From positions 1-64,000 of the forward strand of contig NZ_JAEVFI010000017.1 of NCBI RefSeq assembly GCF_019303495.1: a stretch of DNA of 64,000 nt. Direction: 5' to 3'. Every line of letters begins with the position of its first letter. Position 1 is the first letter of the stretch. Shown here piece by piece: positions 19,031 to 26,300 of this stretch. The notes below the pieces were generated by a model. It did not search any database, had not been told where the DNA came from, and saw only the letters and a program-made list of their open reading frames with translations. Source of the stretch: Streptomyces sp. JJ66. GTDB lineage: Bacteria > Actinomycetota > Actinomycetes > Streptomycetales > Streptomycetaceae. The position numbers were made by a program, and so were the translations under genes.

Positions 19031-20362
19031 GTGCTAGGAGAATACAGGATCACGGGACGTGGCGCAGCCGAGATCGCCGCGAGTATCGAAGAAGGGGTGG
19101 GCTCCGGAGCCTTGCCCCCGGGCCACGCGCTGCCGCCGTTGCGCGAGGCGGCGGCGGCGCTCGGCGTCAACGCCAACACCGTCGCCGCCGCCTACCGGAC
19201 GTTGCGCGAGCGCGGCGTGGTGGAGACCGCCGGGCGTCGCGGTACCCGGGTCCGCGCGCGCCCGGCCAGCACCCCGCGCGAGGCCATCAGCGTGGAGGCA
19301 CCCCCCGGCGGCCGGGACATCGCCCAGGGCAATCCGGACGTCGCGCTGCTACCCGCGCTGGACCAGGCCCTGGCCGCGGCAGCCGCCAGGCACGCGGCCC
19401 GCCCCACGCTCTACGGTGAGGCAGCCGTCAGCCCCGAGCTCGTCTCCCTGGCCCGCGCCGGTTTCGCGGCCGACGGCGTGCCCGGCGGCCCCGTCGCCGT
19501 CACCTCCGGTTCGCTGGACGCCACGGAACGCGTGCTCGCCGCACACCTGCGGCCCGGAGACGCCGTGGCGGTCGAGGACCCGGGCTGGGGCAGCCTGCTT
19601 GACCTCCTCCCGGCGCTGGGCCTGCGCACCGTGCCGGTGGACGTGGACGACGACGGGCCGGTACCGGACGCCGTGGCGCGTGCGCTGGAGAGCGGGGCCC
19701 GCGCCCTCGTGGTCACCGCCCGCGTGCAGAACCCCACCGGGGCGGCCGTGGGCGCGGAGCGGGCCGCCGCGCTCCGCGCCGTGCTGGCCGCACATCCGGC
19801 TACGTTGCTGATCGAGGACGACCACGGGTTCGCCATCACCGACCTGCCGCTGCACCCGCTGGCGGGCCTCACCTCGCGCTGGGTGGTAGTGCGTTCGGTA
19901 GCCAAGGGCTACGGACCCGATCTCCGGCTGGCCGTCCTTACCGGCGACTCCCTCACCCTCGACCGGGTGCAGGGACGCCAGCGCCTGGGCCCGGGCTGGG
20001 TGAGCCGCCTGCTCCAGGATGCGGTGGCGCATCTGTGGCGCGAGCGGGCGGTGGACCCGGTGGCGGTCGCGCGGGCCTACGGGGTCCGGCGCACCGCGCT
20101 GCTGAAGGAGCTGGCCGCGCGCGGGGTGCGGGCCCACGGGCGGTCGGGGATGAACGTGTGGGTGCCCGTCCCCGAGGAGTCCGCCGCCGTCGCCGCGCTG
20201 CTGCGGGCAGGCTGGGCGGTGGCCCCTGGGGCCCGCTTCCGGGTGGCCACGCCGCCCGCCGTCCGGCTCACGGTCTCCGGCCTTGACCTGGCCGAGCTGC
20301 CCGCGCTGGCGGACGCCGTCACCGCCGCCGTCCGCCCGTCGCAGCCGCCCCGCTACGGCTGA
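19031..20362 (+). CDS. MocR-type GntR/aminotransferase regulator
   Basis: The N-terminal 75 residues form a GntR winged helix (LPPLREAAAALGVNANTVAA, YRTLRERGVVETAGRRGTRV). The rest is a class I aminotransferase fold, with ARVQNPTG, the Asp in IEDDHG, and the PLP lysine in VRSVAKGYGPDLRLAVL (about residue 292). MocR regulators use PLP or its adducts as effector. The GTG at 19031 fits the domain boundary. It is 443 aa, the usual length. The divergent flavin-oxidase-like gene is its probable target, which suggests a vitamin B6 or amine-related circuit; that is inferred from position. Confidence 0.9.
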   Translation: MLGEYRITGRGAAEIAASIEEGVGSGALPPGHALPPLREAAAALGVNANTVAAAYRTLRERGVVETAGRRGTRVRARPASTPREAISVEAPPGGRDIAQGNPDVALLPALDQALAAAAARHAARPTLYGEAAVSPELVSLARAGFAADGVPGGPVAVTSGSLDATERVLAAHLRPGDAVAVEDPGWGSLLDLLPALGLRTVPVDVDDDGPVPDAVARALESGARALVVTARVQNPTGAAVGAERAAALRAVLAAHPATLLIEDDHGFAITDLPLHPLAGLTSRWVVVRSVAKGYGPDLRLAVLTGDSLTLDRVQGRQRLGPGWVSRLLQDAVAHLWRERAVDPVAVARAYGVRRTALLKELAARGVRAHGRSGMNVWVPVPEESAAVAALLRAGWAVAPGARFRVATPPAVRLTVSGLDLAELPALADAVTAAVRPSQPPRYG

Positions 20363-20404
20363 CGGCCCGGGGCGACCTGGTGCGGTCTTAGGCTCGCGGC
20401 CGGT

Positions 20405-20842
20405 TCATTCCAGGCGGATCGAGTCGCCGGAGACGGTGATCCCGGCCGGCGGCAGCGGTCGCTGCGCGGGCCCGGCCGTGACGCTGCCGTCCGCGACGGC
20501 GAACGCGCTGCCATGGCACGGGCAGGTGATGGACCCGTCCGTCACCTCCGCCACCAGACAGCCTTCGTGCGTGCAGGTGGCGGAGAAGGCGCGGAACTCC
20601 CCGGCGCTGGGCTGGGTCACCACCACCTTCTGCTCCTGGAAGACGACGCCACCGCCTTGCGGGATGTCACCGGTCTTGGCCAGCTCCGCGCCGCCCGCCT
20701 CGCCGCTGCCGGAGGTGGCCGGGGGCGTGCCCGCGTCCGTGCCGCCCGGGCTCTCCTCCCCGCAGGAGGTGAGGGCGGCGGTGAGCCCGGCGGCACCGGC
20801 CGCGGCGAGCAGGGTGCGTCGGTCGCAATGTGCTGGGGTCAT
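20405..20842 (-). CDS. Rieske [2Fe-2S] lipoprotein with Tat-type signal
   Basis: A twin-arginine start (DRRTLLAAAGAAGLTAAL) ends in a lipobox LTSC with Cys27, so the protein should be exported folded and lipid-anchored. After a Gly/Thr/Ser-rich linker comes a Rieske domain with CTHEGC and CPCHGS. These supply the two Cys and two His ligands and the structural disulfide pair. At 145 aa it is a standalone high-potential ferredoxin-like electron carrier. No partner oxidoreductase is adjacent. It is convergent with the MocR gene. Confidence 0.9.
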   Translation of the reverse strand: MTPAHCDRRTLLAAAGAAGLTAALTSCGEESPGGTDAGTPPATSGSGEAGGAELAKTGDIPQGGGVVFQEQKVVVTQPSAGEFRAFSATCTHEGCLVAEVTDGSITCPCHGSAFAVADGSVTAGPAQRPLPPAGITVSGDSIRLE

Positions 20843-20958
20843 GGCGGAGCCCTTCGTTCCGGGTTTACCCCCTCATACGCGTACCCCCTGCCGGACCGTT
20901 CACCGCTGCCGGCACATCTGCGCGCCCGCACCCTTGGCACGGCTCTCAGCTGGAGGGG

Positions 20959-20980
20959 TGCTTCCCGAAGTCACCGCGAT
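20959..20980 (+). repeat. 22-bp direct repeat, left copy
   Basis: The 22 bases are identical to 23976-23997. There the same bases form codons 1-8 of a small gene; here they follow a GTG in the same phase but the frame soon diverges. The two copies bracket pxpABC. Confidence 0.85.
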
Positions 20981-21401
20981 AGCTGAGGACGCCGCGCAGC
21001 CCACGAGAGGCGTTCCGCTTCAACCTGTCGCCTGCCCGGAGGGGGTGAGGATGGCCTGATCGCGGATGAGGAACGGTTCGTGGAAGGTGCTGAGGTCGTC
21101 CATGACATGGGTCCTCCACGACATGGAAGGCCAGGCGCAGTTCGGCGAGGACGGCGCATCATCTCCTCCAGCCGGGAGCTGCGGGGCCAGGGCGACGACC
21201 TGGTGAAAGTGGATACTGGCGTTGCTGAGTGGTGCCTTCGGTCCCGCCACCCCGCCGCTCCCAGACCCTGCCACGGCAGCCCTCACGGGTCTGACCCCCG
21301 ACGCTGGTCTGCCCACCGGCGTTCGGGCCCAGGAGTTCCGCGGAGGATGCCCCCGGGCGGCGGCTCGTGGTGCGATGGAAGGACGAGGAGACTGAGCGGC
21401 G
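20981..21401. other. gene-poor region inside the left repeat
   Basis: About 420 bp lie between the left repeat and pxpA. No full-length recognisable gene is present. The only protein-like element is a 27-codon minus-strand frame at 21020-21103. The pxpA ribosome site GACGAGGAG lies at its right end. Confidence 0.4.
21020..21103 (-). CDS. possible 27-aa peptide, unknown
   Basis: ATG at 21103 opens a 27-codon frame (MDDLSTFHEPFLIRDQAILT, then 7 more residues). GGAGGA lies 8 nt upstream, a good Shine-Dalgarno sequence. The frame is also open upstream to 21562 with no recognisable protein. It has no cysteine and no signal peptide. It could be a small peptide gene, a decayed gene fragment or chance. 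Nothing adjacent encodes a peptide-modifying enzyme. Confidence 0.25.
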   Translation of the reverse strand: MDDLSTFHEPFLIRDQAILTPSGQATG

Positions 21402-22166
21402 ATGACAGACACCGTGATCGATCTCAACGCCGACCTCGGTGAGGGGTACGGGCGCTGGACCCTCACCGACGACGAGGTGATGCTGGCCCTGGTCACCAGC
21501 GCCAACGTCGCCTGCGGCTTCCACGCCGGGGACCCCGGCATTATGCGCGGGGTCTGCGCCACCGCGGCCGAACGCGGGGTGCGGATCGGAGCCCAGGTCT
21601 CCTACCAGGATCTGGCAGGCTTCGGGCGCCGGGCTATGGAGATTCCCGCTGAGCAGCTCGCCGACGAGGTCAGCTACCAGATCGGAGCGCTCCAGGTCTT
21701 CGCCCGCGCGGCCGGTTCCCGCGTCTCTTACGTCAAACCGCACGGTGCGCTGTACAACCGGGCGGTCTGGGACGAGGAGCAGGCGTCGGCCGTGGTCGAA
21801 GGCGCCCGTCTGGCCGACCCCGGCCTGGCCGTCCTGTGCCTGCCCGGCTCAGCCCTGCACCGCCGGGCCAGGCAGGCCGGACTCGCCGTGGTCAGCGAGG
21901 CGTTCATCGACCGTGCCTACACGCCCTCGGGGACGCTGGTGCCACGCGCTACCCCCGGAGCGGTCATCACCGACCCCCGGCAGGCCGTGCACCGGGCTCT
22001 CTCGCTCGCCGGGGAAGGCCGCGTCGCCACGCTGGAGGGGGGAAGCGTAGCGGTCCGGGCCCGTTCCCTGTGCCTGCACGGTGACACCCCGGGCGCGGTC
22101 GGACTCGCCCAGCGGGTACGGGCCGCGCTGGAGGAGGCCGGAGTCAGAGTGGAGGCGTTCGCGTGA
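21402..22166 (+). CDS. pxpA: 5-oxoprolinase subunit A (LamB/YcsF family)
   Basis: The 254-aa protein has the LamB/YcsF signatures DLNADLGEGYGR, NVACGFHAGDP and YVKPHGALYN. With PxpB and PxpC it makes the prokaryotic ATP-dependent 5-oxoprolinase, which opens 5-oxoproline (pyroglutamate) to glutamate. The ATG at 21402 is preceded by GACGAGGAG. Its stop overlaps the pxpB start by 4 nt. The three genes form one coupled operon, in the order A-B-C. Confidence 0.92.
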   Translation: MTDTVIDLNADLGEGYGRWTLTDDEVMLALVTSANVACGFHAGDPGIMRGVCATAAERGVRIGAQVSYQDLAGFGRRAMEIPAEQLADEVSYQIGALQVFARAAGSRVSYVKPHGALYNRAVWDEEQASAVVEGARLADPGLAVLCLPGSALHRRARQAGLAVVSEAFIDRAYTPSGTLVPRATPGAVITDPRQAVHRALSLAGEGRVATLEGGSVAVRARSLCLHGDTPGAVGLAQRVRAALEEAGVRVEAFA

Positions 22167-22852
22167 GACTGCTGCCGGTGGGGGAGAACTCCCTCCTGGT
22201 CGAGCTGGACACCGCGCAGGAAGCACAGTCCTGGTACGTAGAACTCCTGCGCTCTCGCCGTGAGGGGTCCCTGAGCGCCGTCCAGGACATCGTGCCGGGA
22301 GACAGGACGGTCCTGCTGTACGGAGTGTCCGGCCCTCCCTCCGCGCTGGCCGCGCTCCGTGCCGAACTGGGGCACTGGTCTCCGCCCGGCATCGTGGCAG
22401 ACTCCGGCCCGCTGGTGGAGATCCCCGTGCGTTACGACGGCGCCGATCTGGGCGAGGTCGCCCGGATCTGGGGCGTAACTCCCCAGGAGGTGGCGCGGGT
22501 GCACAGCGGCGTGGAACACCGCGTGGCTTTTTGCGGGTTCGCTCCGGGCTTCGCCTACATGACGGGCCTGGGGGAGGAACATCACACGCCTCGTCATGCC
22601 GCACCGCGCACCTCGGTCCCCGCTGGCTCAGTGGCGCTCGCCGGTCCCTACACCGGCATCTACCCCCGGTCCTCTCCGGGAGGCTGGCAGTTGATCGGCG
22701 CTACCTCGGTGAATCTGTGGGACCTGGAGCGCGAGCCCCCCGCTCTGCTCACTCCCGGCACGCGGGTCCGTTTCCTGCCCTGCGGCTCTCCCGCGTCCCG
22801 GCCGGCCGGCACGGAGGGGCGTCAGGGGCGCGGCGAGAGGGGTCAGCCGTGA
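22163..22852 (+). CDS. pxpB: 5-oxoprolinase subunit B (KipI family)
   Basis: The KipI/Allophanate-hydrolase subunit 1 fold is complete: LLPVGENSLLVEL, VEIPVRYDGADLGEVARIWG, and CGFAPGFAYMTGLGEEHHTP, then GSVALAGPYTGIYPRSSPGG. The protein is 229 aa with a charged, Gly/Arg-rich tail. It works with PxpC as the KipI-KipA-like half of 5-oxoprolinase. The start GTG overlaps the pxpA stop and its own stop overlaps the pxpC start, both by 4 nt. Confidence 0.92.
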   Translation: MRLLPVGENSLLVELDTAQEAQSWYVELLRSRREGSLSAVQDIVPGDRTVLLYGVSGPPSALAALRAELGHWSPPGIVADSGPLVEIPVRYDGADLGEVARIWGVTPQEVARVHSGVEHRVAFCGFAPGFAYMTGLGEEHHTPRHAAPRTSVPAGSVALAGPYTGIYPRSSPGGWQLIGATSVNLWDLEREPPALLTPGTRVRFLPCGSPASRPAGTEGRQGRGERGQP

Positions 22853-23769
22853 GGGAAGGGGAACTTCGCGTGGTGCGGGCCGGTGCCCTCACCACCGTCC
22901 AGGACCTGGGCCGGCCCGGCCACGCCGCCCTGGGGGTACCGCGCTCCGGCGCCCTGGACCAACCAGCCCACCGGCTGGCGAACCGGCTCGTGGGCAATCC
23001 TCCCGGAGCCGCGACGCTGGAGACCACCTTGACGGGGGTCTGTGTGCGCACCTCCCGCGCCGCGGTCTTCGCGGTAACCGGGGCGCCCGCGGCGGTACGC
23101 GCCGAGGGTCGCCCGGCCGCGTGGGCGAGCGCTGTTCACCTGCCGGCCGGAGGCACGCTGGAAGTGGGTGCCCCCACCAGCGGTCTGCGCAGTTACGTGG
23201 CTGTTGGCGGAGGCGTGACCCCCCAGCCCGTCCTGGGCAGCCGTTCCCGTGACCTGCTCTCCGGCCTGGGTCCGCCACCGCTGGCGGACGGCGACACGCT
23301 TCCGGTGGGAGCGCCCTGCGGACCACCGCTCCACACCGACCTGGCGTGGTGTCAGGCCCCGCCCAGCGAACTGGTGCTGCCGGTGCTGCTGGGGCCGAGG
23401 GAGGACTGGTTTACCTCCGAGGCGCTGCGCACCCTTGCCTCGGCCGGGTTCTCCGTCTCCTCCCGCAGTAACCGCATCGCGCTGCGGACGGAAGGGCCTC
23501 CCCTGGAACGCGCCGTGAGGCGGGAACTGCCCAGCGAGGCCATGGTGGTCGGCGCGGTTCAGGTCCCCACGGACGGAAGGCCGGTGGTCTTCCTCGCGGA
23601 CTGTCCCACGACTGGCGGCTACCCCGTGATCGGGGTGGTACCGGAGAGCGGACTGGCCGCCGCGGCCCAGGCGGTTCCGGGCACGGCGGTCCGGTTCGTG
23701 CCGACCTCCCGGCACCGCGCCCGGCTTCTGTCCAGCAGGTCCCAGCGCGGCGCCTGCTATCCGCGGTAA
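22849..23769 (+). CDS. pxpC: 5-oxoprolinase subunit C (KipA family)
   Basis: KipA/Allophanate-hydrolase subunit 2 features are clear: VVRAGALTTVQDLGRPGHA, GVPRSGALDQPAHRLANRLV, YVAVGGGV and FLADCPTTGGYPVIGVV. The protein is 306 aa from the GTG at 22849. Overlap with pxpB indicates translational coupling and a fixed subunit ratio. A small GC hairpin followed by a pyrimidine run marks the operon end. Confidence 0.92.
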   Translation: MREGELRVVRAGALTTVQDLGRPGHAALGVPRSGALDQPAHRLANRLVGNPPGAATLETTLTGVCVRTSRAAVFAVTGAPAAVRAEGRPAAWASAVHLPAGGTLEVGAPTSGLRSYVAVGGGVTPQPVLGSRSRDLLSGLGPPPLADGDTLPVGAPCGPPLHTDLAWCQAPPSELVLPVLLGPREDWFTSEALRTLASAGFSVSSRSNRIALRTEGPPLERAVRRELPSEAMVVGAVQVPTDGRPVVFLADCPTTGGYPVIGVVPESGLAAAAQAVPGTAVRFVPTSRHRARLLSSRSQRGACYPR

Positions 23770-23808
23770 CCCCTGCGCGACGTCAGCCGGGCCGGACGCA
23801 ACCTCCAA

Positions 23809-23823
23809 GGCCCGCCCCGGGCC
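23809..23823 (+). terminator. terminator of pxpABC
   Basis: A 6-bp GC stem (23809-23814 with 23818-23823) has a 3-nt loop and is followed by a T/C-rich run, about 40 nt after the pxpC stop. Confidence 0.5.
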
Positions 23824-23974
23824 GGTCTTCCTCCCTTCCTCGCCCCCGGCTGGCGGCAGTGGTGTGGCTGACAGTCGTGGTGAGCCGGAATCAAGGGAGC
23901 GGAGCGTGGAGTGCGGTGTGCCCGCCCCTGTCATCCGTGGATTCCCAGGCGGCCCGTCCGTATAGCCTGGGGAA

Positions 23975-24238
23975 ATGCTTCCCGAAGTCACCGCGATCCG
24001 GCACGCGGTGGAGTCGGTGTGCCGGGGCGGGGCGGACGCCGGACAGGCGGCGGGCGAGGACGCCGGACGCCGGTTCCGCTGGCTCATCGCCCCCCGCAGC
24101 ACCGTCGTGCAGCCCGGTCCGGTGCACACCGGGCTGACCGCCGATCCCCGGGCGGAGGCGGAACACCTGCTCGACGTGCTGGTCCGCACGCCCCGGCGTG
24201 GCGCGCCCCGTACTCCGCGGGCACCGGGGCAAGGCTGA
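23975..24238 (+). CDS. small hypothetical protein
   Basis: The 87-aa protein has no domain I recognise. It begins MLPEVTAIRHAVESVC, has a Gly/Ala-rich turn, then a compact block FRWLIAPRSTVVQPGPVHTG and a Pro/Arg-rich tail. There is no signal peptide or membrane segment. A -10-like TATAGC at 23961-23966 is 8 nt before the ATG, and no Shine-Dalgarno sequence is seen, so it may be leaderless. Its first eight codons are the right copy of the 22-bp direct repeat. It lies just upstream of the SDR operon. Confidence 0.6.
   Translation: MLPEVTAIRHAVESVCRGGADAGQAAGEDAGRRFRWLIAPRSTVVQPGPVHTGLTADPRAEAEHLLDVLVRTPRRGAPRTPRAPGQG
23976..23997 (+). repeat. 22-bp direct repeat, right copy
   Basis: Identical to 20959-20980. 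The bases fall within codons 1-8 of the small gene that starts at 23975. The sequence between the two copies is about 3.0 kb and contains pxpABC. Confidence 0.85.
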
Positions 24239-24250
24239 ACAGGACAACCG

Positions 24251-24280
24251 TTGACAGCGCTCGACCCAGGCTTCTAGCGT
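24251..24280 (+). promoter_or_regulatory. promoter of the SDR operon
   Basis: TTGACA (24251-24256) and TAGCGT (24275-24280) are separated by 18 nt, a near-consensus housekeeping-sigma promoter. Transcription would begin near 24287, giving a leader of about 50 nt that contains the palindrome at 24298-24313. Confidence 0.7.
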
Positions 24281-24297
24281 CACGTACGGCGAAGGTA

Positions 24298-24313
24298 CTA
24301 AGCGGTTGCTCAG
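24298..24313 (+). promoter_or_regulatory. imperfect palindrome, probable TetR-type operator
   Basis: CTAAGC-GGTT-GCTCAG is a near-perfect inverted repeat (5 of 6 positions) just after the predicted transcription start. Such AGC(N4)GCT sites resemble operators of TetR regulators of acyl-CoA metabolism. No regulator gene is adjacent, so the factor is unknown. Confidence 0.45.
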
Positions 24314-24337
24314 TTTCACGGATGAGGAGACCCAGGG

Positions 24338-25099
24338 ATGTCCAGCACCGAGCAGCGCGTCGCGGTCGTGACGGGCGGAGCCCGAGGAATCGGCGCGGCG
24401 ACGGCCGTGCGACTGGCCGGGGAGGGGCACGCCGTCGCGGTGCTTGACCTCGACGAGACGGCCTGCGAGGAGACCGTGGACGCGATCACGGCGGCGGGCG
24501 GCCGGGCCCTGGCCGTCGGCTGCGACGTCTCCGACGCGGGTCAGGTCGAGGCCGCCGTCAGCACGATCGCCGAGCAGCTCGGCGCGCCCGTCATCCTCGT
24601 CAACAACGCGGGCGTACTGCGCGACAACCTGCTGTTCAAGATGAGCGAGTCCGACTGGGACACCGTCATGAACGTGCATCTGCGCGGCGCCTTCCTGATG
24701 TCCCGCGCCTGCCAGAAGCACATGGTGGACGCCGGGTTCGGCCGCATCGTCAACCTCTCCTCCAGCTCCGCGCTCGGCAACCGTGGCCAGGCCAACTACT
24801 CGGCGGCGAAGGCCGGTCTGCAGGGTCTGACCAAGACCCTCGCCAAGGAGCTGGGCAAGTTCGGCATCACCGCCAACGCCGTCGCCCCCGGTTTCATCGC
24901 CACCGACATGACCGCCGCCACCGCCGCCCGCGTCGGCATGGACTTCGAGGACTTCAAGGCCGCCGCCGCCACTCAGATCCCGGTGCAGCGCGTGGGCCGC
25001 CCAGAAGACGTCGCCGGTGCCGTCGCCTATTTCGCCGGCGAGGACAACGGCTTCGTCTCCGGCCAGGTCCTGTACGTCGCTGGCGGACCGCTCGACTGA
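24338..25099 (+). CDS. SDR oxidoreductase, FabG-like (first)
   Basis: The classical short-chain dehydrogenase has the cofactor motif TGGARGIG, NNAG, a Ser in NLSSSSALG and YSAAK as the Tyr-Lys pair. It is 253 aa with the C-terminal pattern SGQVLYVAGG typical of 3-oxoacyl-ACP reductase-like proteins. NAD(H) may be preferred because an Asp follows the second strand (LDLDET). The substrate is probably a 3-oxoacyl or 3-hydroxyacyl thioester, by similarity. The ATG at 24338 has GATGAGGAG upstream. It is co-transcribed with a second SDR 43 nt downstream. Confidence 0.85.
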   Translation: MSSTEQRVAVVTGGARGIGAATAVRLAGEGHAVAVLDLDETACEETVDAITAAGGRALAVGCDVSDAGQVEAAVSTIAEQLGAPVILVNNAGVLRDNLLFKMSESDWDTVMNVHLRGAFLMSRACQKHMVDAGFGRIVNLSSSSALGNRGQANYSAAKAGLQGLTKTLAKELGKFGITANAVAPGFIATDMTAATAARVGMDFEDFKAAAATQIPVQRVGRPEDVAGAVAYFAGEDNGFVSGQVLYVAGGPLD

Positions 25100-25142
25100 C
25101 AGCCGCGTCCGCGCAGCTAACACCGGAAAGGCAGGAAGTGCG

Positions 25143-25898
25143 ATGACAGCGCAGGACAGCGGGCGGGTCGCCCTGGTCACCGGCGCCAGCCGGGGCATCG
25201 GATACGGCATCGCCCAGGCTCTGGTGGCGCGCGGCGACCGGGTCTGCATCACCGGGCGCAACGAGGACGCGCTGAAGGAGGCCGTCACCTCGCTCGGCGC
25301 CGACCGCGTCATGGGTGTGGCGGGCAAGGCGCACGACGTGGCGCACCAGGCGGAGGCGGTCGAGCAGGTGATGGCCGCCTACGGGCGCGTGGACCACCTG
25401 GTCAACAACGCGGGCACCAACCCGGTGTTCGGCCCCATCACGGAGGTGGACCTAGACGTCGCCCGCAAGGTGTTCGAGACCAACGTGGTCTCCGCCCTCG
25501 GCTTCGCCCAGCGCACCTGGGCGGCGTGGCAGAAGGACAACGGCGGTTCGATCCTCAACATCGCCTCGATCGCCGGGCTCAGCGCCTCGCCGTTCGTGGG
25601 TGCCTACGGTGTCAGCAAGGCCGCCATGATCAACCTGACGCAGCAGCTCGCCCACGAGATGGCCCCTGGCGTACGTGTCAACGCCATCGCGCCCGCGGTG
25701 GTGAAGACCAGGTTCGCCGCCGCCCTGTACGAGGGCCGTGAGGAGGAGGCCGCCTCCGGCTACCGCCTCGGCCGCCTGGGCGTGCCCGAGGACATCGGTG
25801 CCGCGGCTAAGTTCCTCACCTCCGAGGGCGCGGGCTGGATCACCGGACAGACGCTCGTCATGGACGGCGGCCTGTTCCTCGACGCGGGCGTGGCGTAA
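25143..25898 (+). CDS. SDR oxidoreductase, FabG-like (second)
   Basis: A second classical SDR of 251 aa with TGASRGIG, NNAG, Ser in NIASIAG and YGVSK. The residue after the second strand region (CITGRNED) suggests NADP(H), in contrast to the upstream paralogue. The ATG at 25143 follows GCAGGAAG. It shares the promoter and operator of the first SDR gene. Two SDRs with apparently different cofactors in one operon could interconvert a common substrate; that is an inference. Confidence 0.85.
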   Translation: MTAQDSGRVALVTGASRGIGYGIAQALVARGDRVCITGRNEDALKEAVTSLGADRVMGVAGKAHDVAHQAEAVEQVMAAYGRVDHLVNNAGTNPVFGPITEVDLDVARKVFETNVVSALGFAQRTWAAWQKDNGGSILNIASIAGLSASPFVGAYGVSKAAMINLTQQLAHEMAPGVRVNAIAPAVVKTRFAAALYEGREEEAASGYRLGRLGVPEDIGAAAKFLTSEGAGWITGQTLVMDGGLFLDAGVA

Positions 25899-26300
25899 CC
25901 CGTCCCGGCGGGTCCGCTCTTCCTCGCGCCTCTTCCTCCTGCCGCCGGTTCGTGCGCGGAGCGGCGCCGCTCGCATGCCGCCACCCCTTCCCAGGCCCCG
26001 GGACGCCCGGCACCAGGGCCGGGGAGGGCGGCGGCAGACCTTCCGTGGCCCCGCTGCGTCACGGTGGACGCCGCCTGCGTGACGGCCGGAAAGGCGATGC
26101 AGAGGGCATTGATCCGTCCATGTAGTTCCGGCGACTGCTGGGGTAGGGTCTGCGCAGTCACAGGCATGCGGGGGTCCGCACGCCGCACCGGTGCGCTCTG
26201 CACGGGGGCCGAAAGGGGGCGCGTCCACGTCCTCGACGTCCACGGGAAGCCGGCGTACGCACCGGCCAGCGACGGCCTCCGCCCACCGAGGAGCGTGCAC
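25899..26300. other. intergenic region upstream of the binding-protein gene
   Basis: No gene is supported in these 402 bp. A TAGGGT at 26144-26149 could be a -10 for the next gene, with a poor -35, leaving a leader of about 145 nt. The frame of the next gene is open across part of this stretch, but without codon patterns that suggest coding. Confidence 0.35.
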
